Source: Aselliscus stoliczkanus (lineage: Eukaryota > Chordata > Mammalia > Chiroptera > Hipposideridae). From it: a DNA stretch of 64,000 nt. The translations under genes and the position numbers were made by a program. This document shows positions 56,465-64,000 of the stretch, in pieces. The stretch covers positions 79,880,852-79,944,851 of the forward strand of contig CM066736.1 of assembly GCA_033961575.1 (NCBI GenBank). The letters are read 5' to 3'. Within the stretch, counting starts at the first letter, position 1. Every line of letters starts with the position of its first letter. The notes below the pieces were generated by a model. The model worked only from the letters and a program-made list of their open reading frames with translations. It ran no database searches and was not told the DNA's origin.

Positions 56465-59360
56465 TCTTGATAGTCACCATTGGTGAGATATTTTTTTTGC
56501 ATAAGTAGATGATACAAATTTAAGAATCTTTTGTATTCCCATTCTTTTAAGTTGTATTTAAAGAACCTAACCGCTTTTTCTTTTCTTTCACTTACAAATG
56601 TAATGTTGAAATTTCTTGTGAAATTTTGAATGGGTTTAAAATCCAATTGAACTTTTTCTTACTTAATGTTTCAAAGTAATGAGTTTTACTTTGCAGAATG
56701 TGCATGCCATGTTAAGATAATCATTTGTAGTTAGTTTACACACATCAACTGAAAATTGATTAAAATATCTGACATAAGTGAGGACAGAGTTTGGGTGCTG
56801 CTGTTTTGAGTTCCACCAGGAATCCCTGCCTGGCCTCCTTGTTTCTCCGATAGGCTCCAGGTAGGGCCACATCTGCATCATGAACTCTTGCTGCTGCTCT
56901 ATGGGCCCCTTTTCCCTGAAGGGCAGCAGTCCTCAGTGCAGTTGGCTGATTACTAAATCTGGGTAGTGATCAAGCTGAGTGTGTAGATGCTGTCACCAAA
57001 CAGAGATTGTCAGATGTTGGTCCTCACATTTGCTGCTCATCTCACAAAGCCATCTGGAGGACCCAACTGGTGGGAAAACTGGTATAAGACATGCTTAAAG
57101 ATGAAACATGAAGTCCCATTGGTATCTGTACCAGTACACTGTACCTTCAACTATTTGGGGATCTGTTTCCAAATCTCTTGAAAGTGTAGGAAATGACAGG
57201 TTTAGGACAAAATTTTGTGGCAACTGTCTTACCAGGGCAAGAGACACTTAGCTGGTTTCTCCCTCACAAAGCTGGCTCCCCACCAATAGTAGGGAGGGGA
57301 CGCTGTAGAAACAATGCGGAGACCTCAGAAGCTGCTGAGCAAGCTGATAGAGAAAGGTGGGAAGAACCTTAGCAAAGAGTTCCAGGCGATCATTGCTGAG
57401 CTCTTCAAATAGCTGTTCTGACCAAAATCTCTTGATAGAAACTCACGGCAAAATGAAAATATCCAATATGATTTCTGCAATACTTCCTTTGTAATTTTTC
57501 TACACCGCACATGATATGTTTAGGGTGGAACCTGAGGGAAATGTTTTTGAAAAAAGGAAAACGAGGGAGAAGGCTTACAGTGAGGAGTTGGAGGAAGATG
57601 TGGGCTTCACTATGCAGTTAGGGGCTGTCTGAGGCAACTCTCAAGCAGCAGCACACCAGCTCTAGTTAGGAGTCTTACTTTCTAAGAACAGGAATTTAGA
57701 GTACTTTGCCAGCTGTCAGCATGCTTGGCTGGATCCGTGTGATGCTCTTGGTAAATTCCTTCAGGGAATTCCCTTGGTCCACCATGATGGCTATTTCCTC
57801 AGGCGACACTGTTATCATCAGTTAGTGATTTCATTTTAGTCTTCCCCTCCTCTGGTATTTGTAACTTTCTTCTCTGAAACTAAGAATCCTGGCGCTTGAT
57901 CTTTGATATATTTAATTTTTTGATCAATCCACTTGTATGAAGCCAATTTCTCACCTCTGCTTCCACCCCTTCTCCTACATGAATGCCCTCCTCAACCCTC
58001 TCCAGCACCCTGCTGGGCATTCCCTCTACATGTTTGCCTCCTTAACCTTTTTTGGGCTCTGACATGTCATACCTCATTCCTCACTGTGCTCTAGCTTTGG
58101 CACTCATCCGTGAGCTCCTCCTAGCCCCCCGCAATGGATTTTCCCCTCCTCCGTGTCAGGCTACCTCCATGGGTTGGCATTCCTTCGCTGCTTGGGCTCT
58201 GGCCCCTTGCTCTGGGCCACCTCAGTTCCCCTTCTACACCCTGTTCCTTTACATGGCCAGCACAGATGTCAACTCTGCATTACCTAAATACTTTAAGACT
58301 GGATTGTTCAGGGAGGGGAGGGAAGGGAAACAAAGGAAAAGCAAAAAAGAATAGGAGAGGAAGGAAAGGCTATTATTGCTTTTTAAAATAAAAGGAAGAC
58401 AATTGTGAGAGATAGAATGGGAAATAAGCCTCTCCAACCAATTTTAAGAGAGTACATATGGAGTTTGAGAGTATGGACATTCACTTTGTTAGCACTACTC
58501 CTATCTGAGTACTCATGAAGTCTTTTCACACCCTCAGGTGTATGTACGCTCCACTTTGAAGATCACTGATCTAGGGGTCACATATTAAGTAATGGAATGG
58601 AAACACCTAGGAAGACACTTCCCACCTCAGGATCCTGGCAAATGGGCCCCCAAGCCTATTAATTACCATCAGTATTTTACCCGAAACTTTATAATTTTAC
58701 TACCTTTTGCCTTCTTCTACCCTCTTTCTTACCTCTTGCCTGTAAAGAAGCGCAGCTCTTTCCATCCATACCTCCTCTGTGCAGTAGAACCTTTCACAAA
58801 ACACTGACTTGGTCTTTTCTTCAAACTGCTTCTTCCTCCAACTTTGAGACTGACTCCCCTCATCAGTGAGGGTTTCAGACTTATCTTTGCCTCTAACGAT
58901 CTGTGGTAACTCTGGTTAGAGATGTTTTTTCCTCAGGAGCTCAGGGCTGGGGCTGTGAAGTGGCCTGGGATAGAGGAGGGATGTCAAGAGGTGCTGAAAG
59001 GAGAACTTTGCAAGAATGAGATATCTCTGTGGGACTTTGAATTTGGGCTGGGACTGTATGTGTGGCATATCTAGGGTGGAAGCAGATACCATGTTAGACA
59101 AAGCAATATTATTAGGGCTTTTTATCATCACTGTCTTAAAATATGAAACTGAAAACCAGACATGTAACTTGCAAATGTTATGAAAATAAAAGAGCACAAA
59201 ACTAGACAGACTAATTTCCTATAAATTCATGACTAGCAATATCCACAGATCCTGAAACACTGTCTGGCAATCATAATAGGTTCCTTGAATATGCTTCACA
59301 TCTATGTTCTTTTTTTCTTTTATTTTAGTTGACAACATTATAATTATCTCTTGAAAGGCA
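56465..59360. other. Unassigned single-copy-like DNA
   Basis: No transposon recognised. In the segment at about 56750-57440 the minus strand reads protein-like text in pieces (for example MQMWPYLEPIGETRRPGRD and FEELSNDRLELFAKVLPTFL in different frames), so it may be an old processed pseudogene I do not recognise. CT-rich text follows at 57900-58300. Confidence 0.4.
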
Positions 59361-59363
59361 GTA

Positions 59364-59448
59364 CAGTAAAACGTTGGATTGTGAGTAACTTGGTTTGCGA
59401 GTGTTCCGCAAGATGAGCAAACATTTCTAATACATTTTTTTTCCCAAG
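59364..59448 (+). mobile_element. Tigger-like fragment
   Basis: TA followed by CAGTAAAACGTTGGATTGTG, AGTAACTTGGTTTGCGAGTG and TTCCGCAAGATGAGCAAAC resembles the 5' end of a Tigger-group DNA transposon from memory. The rest of the element is absent. Confidence 0.55.
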
Positions 59449-59613
59449 TAGGGCAATATTTTATTTTAAATTTTTAAATTTTTAAATTTAAATATTTTTA
59501 AAAATTACATCTACTTTCCATTATGGTTTTTCATACCTTTTCTCTCTTGTCAAACTTACCTCACTCTTCCAGTCTTCTCAGCTGCCTCCTCATTTCATTA
59601 ACCAAAAGAAGCC

Positions 59614-61549
59614 CTATTTATTTTTTTATTTTTAATTTTATTATTATTATTAGTTACAGGTGTACAAAACAATGCAATAGTTACCCTTTTCACCCCTTAC
59701 AAAGTGACTCCACCCTCCACCCTCCACTACTCCCCCCCCGATATCATACCTATCTATTACAATTCCATTGACTCCATCCCCACACTATATTCCATATCCC
59801 ATGACTATATATGTGTTAAATTATAGTTAACATCTAATATTATTCAGCAGCAGCTTCAGATGTACAGTGCAGTGGTCAGGCCTCTACACCATCCATGAAG
59901 TGGTCTCCCTAACAAGACATGAGTCCATTTGGTCCCCTAAAAAATATTTACAACATTATTGATTATATTCCCTAAAGTGTCTCTTCTATCCCTGCAGTAA
60001 TATTGTAGTTACCAGTATATGTTGCCTCGTCCCTTCCCCTTCTCCTCATGCCCACCCCCATCCCATGTAGCAATCATCAGTTTTTCCTCTGTGTCTCTAA
60101 GACTATTTCTGTTAATATTGCTTTTTTATTCAGTTCTTTAGATTCCACATATAAGTGAGATGGTATTTGTCTTTCTCTGACTTATTTCACTTAGCATAAT
60201 GTTCTCTAGGTCCATCCATATTGTTGCAAATGGTACAATTTCTTTCTTCTTTATAGCTGTGTAATACTCCATTGTGTAAATGTACCACAGTTTCTTAACC
60301 AGTCATCTACCGATGGGCATTTCGATTGTTTCCAAGTCTTGGCTATTGTAAATAGTGCTGCAATGAACATAGCGGTGCATATATTTTTTGAAATTAATGT
60401 CTTGGGTTTTTCAGGATAAATACCTAAGAGTGGAATTGCTGGGTCATAAGATAGTTCCATTTCCAGTTTTTTGAGATACCGCCATACTGATTTCCATAGT
60501 GGCTGCACCAATCTGCAATCCCACCAACAGTGCAGCAGGGTCCCTTTTTCCCACAGCCTTGCCAGCACTTGTTTGTTGATTTATTGATGATAGCCATTCT
60601 GACTGGAGTGAGGTGGTATCTCATGTGGTTTTTTATTTTCATTTCCCTAATGATCAGTGAGGTTGAACATTTTTTCATATGCCTGTTGGCCATCTGTATG
60701 TCCTCTTTAGAGAAATGCCTCTTCATATCCTCTGCCCATTTTTAAATTTGTTTGGGTGTTGAGTTGTTTATTTTTTGGTGTTGAGTTGAATGAGTGTTTT
60801 ATAAATTTTGGATATTAACCCCTTATCAGATATATCGTTGGCAAATATCTTCTCCCATTCAGTAGGCTGCCTTTTTGTTTTATTGATGATTTCCTTTGCT
60901 GTGAAAAAACTTTTAAGTTTGATATAATCCCATATGTTCATTTTTTATTTTACTTCCCTTGCCTGCGGGGATGTATCAGTGAAAATATTGCTCAGGGTAA
61001 TGTCTGCAAATTTCTTCTAGGAGTTTTATGGTTTTAGATCTTACATTTAAGTCTTTAATCCATTTTGAATTTATTCTTGTGGTCCAGGTTTATTTTTTTG
61101 CATGTGTCAGTCCAATTTTCCCAGCACCATTTATTAAATAGACTATCTTTATCCCAGTGTAAATTCTTGCTTCCATTGTCATAGATTAGCTGTCTGTATA
61201 AGCATGGATTTATTTCTGGGCTCTCTGTTCTGTTCCACTGATCTATGTGCCTGTTTTAATGCCAGTACCATACTGTTTTGAATACTGTAGCCTTACAGTA
61301 TGTTTTGATGTCTGGTATCATGATACTCCCGACTTTGTTCTTATTTCGCAGGATTGCCGTGGCTATTCAGGGTCTTTTATGGTTCCATATAAATTTTTAT
61401 TATATTTTCTATTTCTATGAAAAATGCCCTTGGTAGTTTGACAGGAATTGCATTGAATCTATATATTGCTTTAGGCACTATGGACATTTTAACTATATTA
61501 ATTCTTTCTATCCATGAGCATGGTAGGTGTTTCCATTTATTTGTATCTT
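59614..61549 (-). mobile_element. 5'-truncated L1 with clean target-site duplication
   Basis: The exact duplication CCAAAAGAAGCC is at 59602-59613 and 61550-61561. Minus-strand content: ORF2 from about 61549 to about 60200, then 3'UTR (CACATATAAGTGAGATGG to TTAGTTACAGGTGTACAAAA, near 59650) and tail at 59620-59645. One continuous 1.9-kb insertion. Confidence 0.93.
60200..61549 (-). pseudogene. L1 ORF2 C-terminal part, frameshifted
   Basis: Two overlapping minus frames (60726-60424 and 60568-60251) together read ORF2: [20 protein letters not shown], then out of frame [38 protein letters not shown] and FIAALFTIAKTWKQSK. A shift near 60560 separates them, and the upstream part is also broken. 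The most recent-looking L1 here but not functional. Confidence 0.88.
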
Positions 61550-61561
61550 CCAAAAGAAGCC

Positions 61562-62142
61562 TTTAGATGGGAACATTTCCATCTCCTGTACATCGAATCT
61601 ACATATTTGTACCCACTTTCCCCAAAACAAAGCCTACCTTCATCTGCCTGTAATTTCTCCTTTTCTGTTGTAATGGAGAAAGTAGCTTTCACCTCCATGC
61701 CCTATGCCTTCCTATCATTTTGTGAATTAATAATTCATGTGTTCAACCATTTTTTGCTTGAATTTTCTAGAGATGTTTCTATTTCCTACATTTTAAACTG
61801 ACCTATACTCTAAAGTCTCAGTTTTCTCACTGTTAAATGGGTTTAATAATAATACCTACAATATCTGGGGAATATGGTTCCTTACCTAGGTCCCACACTT
61901 TAGAGGTCTCACAATATCATAAATACATATAAAAATACTTTTATTAAAGAACATGTAGACAGAACCGTTGCTTGATAATTGGTGCTCAGTAAGACTTGTA
62001 CCCTCAAATAGCCACTCTTTTAATTAACACCATTCTGGGCTCTGGGAAACACACCTCCATATTTTTGTTCTATATTCTTAAGACAAAAGACAACTATATC
62101 TGAATGCAGTAAAAAGTTTGTGGTTTCTGTTGTGGGATTTTA
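61562..62142. other. Unassigned single-copy-like DNA
   Basis: No recognisable repeat or gene. Confidence 0.4.
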
Positions 62143-63555
62143 TTTTTTTTGTGGCCAATTTTAAGTACAGTTTTATTTAAGACATGATGTTTTCTATTTA
62201 CAATACAGTGCTTATAAAGTGCAATGTTATTTCCTTTCCCTGTGCACATATTCCATATTCAAGTAACGAGAATGTGCAGTTATTTCCTATAGCAGCTCCG
62301 CCTTACAACTGCCATGGAATTTGCTACAAATTTGGATCTTCAGTGTTTTTGTGTGGAACAATGCTAAATCTATGCTCAGGTTGCCTTGATCAACCTCTTC
62401 AATGTGGTCCCCAAGGAGGGATCACCAGATGGAGGAGCACCACCCCCAGGGATGTCCCTGGGAATCCCTCCTGGCTTGCCTCCTGGTACAGCTTGGTAAG
62501 GACAGGGTTGCAGACTTTCTCCAGTTCTTTCTGCTGATGTTCAAATTCTTCCTTCTCTGCCATCTGATTTTTATCAGGCCAGATGATAATTTCATTACAT
62601 ATGTCAAGAGTCTTCTGTTTGTCCTCATTGTTCATCTTGCCTTAAAGTTTCTCATCTTCAACAGTTGCTTTCATGTTGATTGCAAAGAATTCAAGTTGAG
62701 TTCTCGGAAGATGCCGTGTTCCAATGCTTCTCATCTTCAGCTTTGTATTTCTTAACTTTTTTGACCATGTGCCCACTGTCTTCCTTGCTCAAATAGTCCT
62801 TGTCATTAGTGTTGGTAAACTCGTTCTCTTTTCCTGTACGCTTATCCACAGCAAAGACATTGAGGAAGCCACTGGCATCAATATCAAAAGTGACTTCAAT
62901 CTGAGGAAGACCACATAGTGCAGGAGGTATGCCTGTGAGTTCAAAGTTGCCAAACCAGTTGTTATTCTTGATTATGATGCCTCATCTTCATAAACCTGAA
63001 TGAGCACACATGGCTGCTTGTGATAGTAGGTAGTGAAGGTCTGTGTCTGCTTGGTAGGATTGGTAGGGTCACGCTTGATGAGGACAGTCATGACTCCACT
63101 AGCAGTTTCAATGCCAAGAGAAAAAGGAGTGACATCCAAGAGCTGCAAATCTTGAATGTTTTCAGAATTGTCTCCAGATAGGAAGGCTGCCAGGATAGCT
63201 GTGCCATAAGCAACAGGCTCGTCAGGGATGGTGCTCTTACTCAGTTCCTTTCCATTGAAGAAGTCCTGTAAGAGTTTCTGAATCTTGAGGATACAGATAG
63301 AACTATCCACTAGGACAATATCATGGATCTTGGACTTGTCTAGCTTGGCATCCTGAAGGGTCCAGTGTGCCACAGAATAAGGAAGCATTCAAATCTTTAA
63401 ATTGGGTACAGGTAATGGAGGTATAGAAGTTGATTCCTTCATAAAGTGAATCAATCTCAATATTGGCCTGGGTGCTGCAAAAAAGAGCACACTTAGTATG
63501 TTCACGAGCAGTACAGAGGCGATGGACAGCTCTCTTGCTCTCACTGATGTCCTTC
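62143..63555 (-). pseudogene. HSPA8: Processed HSPA8 (HSC70) pseudogene, 5' truncated
   Basis: An intronless copy of the constitutive cytosolic HSP70 chaperone from roughly residue 250 to the C-terminus, then 3'UTR, polyadenylation signal (about 62170-62180) and A tail (62143-62150). Recognisable pieces: [111 protein letters not shown] favours HSPA8 over inducible HSP70. Breaks include a stop after VYEDEAS with loss of neighbouring codons, further stops near 62700 and 62645, and a shift near the C-terminus. The EEVD end is kept at 62389-62400, but the stop codon after it reads CAA (62386-62388). Confidence 0.95.
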
Positions 63556-63745
63556 TTTTTTTTTTTTTTAAGATTTTATTGGGGAATTGGGGAGGGGAAC
63601 AGTGTTGGGGAACTGGGGAAGGGGACCAGCCAAGTTGTTGTTCTTCAATCTTCGTTGTGGAGGGCGACAGTTGCCATCTGGATTCCCATCGGCAGCTTGT
63701 GGCCTCTAAGCTCAAGGTGCTGTTTTCAATCGTAGTTGGCCCATA
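63556..63745 (-). mobile_element. Truncated composite SINE fragment
   Basis: T run, AAGATTTTATTGGGGAATTG, GGGACCAGCCAAGTTGTTG and GGCAGCTTGTGGCCTCTAAG match the 3' portion of the composite SINE at 50327, ending near 63740. It abuts the HSPA8 pseudogene at its truncated 5' end. Confidence 0.85.
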
Positions 63746-63749
63746 TGTT

Positions 63750-64000
63750 ATTTAAAAATGAATTGTTTAATCTCCAGGTATTTGGGGATTTTCCAGCTAC
63801 CTTTCTGTTATCGATTTTTAGTTTAAGTCCATTAGGTTTGAGAGCAGACATTAGGTAATTTTTATTTTTTCAAATTTGTTAAGGTGTATTTTATGACGCA
63901 TAGTATGGTCTATCTTGGTAGAATGCTCCATGTAAGCTTAAGAAAAATGTGCATTCTGCTGTTGTTGGGTGAAGTAATCTATAGGGGTTCATTATACCCA
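63750..64000 (-). mobile_element. L1 ORF2 fragment running off the window
   Basis: TTAATCTCCAGGTATTTGGG, GGTGTATTTTATGACGCATA and TCTATCTTGGTAGAATGCTC are the reverse complement of L1 ORF2 (downstream of the endonuclease region). Continues beyond 64000. Confidence 0.85.

Noticed and set aside
63463..63735. 90-codon plus frames near the right edge
   Set aside because: Antisense to the HSPA8 retrocopy and through the SINE.

Overview
The window looks like mammalian, gene-poor nuclear DNA, most probably from a bat. I found no intact host gene and no convincing host exon. The taxonomic clue is the SINE content. There are many copies of a tRNA-derived SINE with a GGCCGGCCGAGTGGCGC-like head and an AATAAA...TCTTT tail, which resembles the Rhin/T+ type described from horseshoe-bat relatives. 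Two further copies resemble the bat VES SINE. Abundant L1, mariner copies with readable transposase segments and a hAT MITE also fit a chiropteran. A Yinpterochiroptera assignment is inference from remembered family features, not a database match.

Layout. 1-5.2 kb: single-copy DNA, an old L1 end, then a minus-strand L1 relative that has 5'UTR, ORF1 and 3'UTR but no ORF2 (HAL1-like), with a SINE and a hAT MITE inside. 5.2-13.2 kb: mostly single-copy DNA with old MER20-, L2- and MIR-like remnants, a Tc1/mariner MITE, and a palindromic mariner derivative at about 10.08-10.99 kb. 13.2-23.2 kb: one long minus-strand L1 (decayed ORF2, ORF1 and a 5'UTR of about three diverged tandem units), nested with SINEs, an opposite-strand L1, a MITE that itself carries a SINE, and an internally deleted L1. 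23.4-24.7 kb: a full-length but dead mariner. 25.3-31 kb: plus-strand L1, two MaLR-type LTR remnants, microsatellites and single-copy DNA.

31.1-34.9 kb: an unusually long ancient L2 on the minus strand, split by a Tigger/MER2-like element and a VES-like SINE. 34.9-42.4 kb: mainly single-copy DNA with MIRs, short SINEs and an L1 3' end. 42.4-46.9 kb: plus-strand L1s carrying a VES-like SINE and an internally deleted mariner whose catalytic-domain reading frame is still open. 47-56.5 kb: SINEs (including one of three tRNA-like units), a tetranucleotide repeat and a minus-strand L1. 56.5-59.3 kb: single-copy DNA. 59.3-64 kb: a minus-strand L1 with clean target-site duplications, a processed HSPA8 (HSC70) pseudogene, a SINE fragment and another L1.

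There is no functional gene network here. The content is a record of transposon activity: target-site duplications (TSDs) and nesting give a relative order (L2 and MIR oldest, then L1, then mariner/hAT and the SINEs). The stretches without recognisable repeats may hold non-coding regulatory sequence, which cannot be judged from one genome. Boundaries marked by TSDs are accurate to a few bases; others are approximate.
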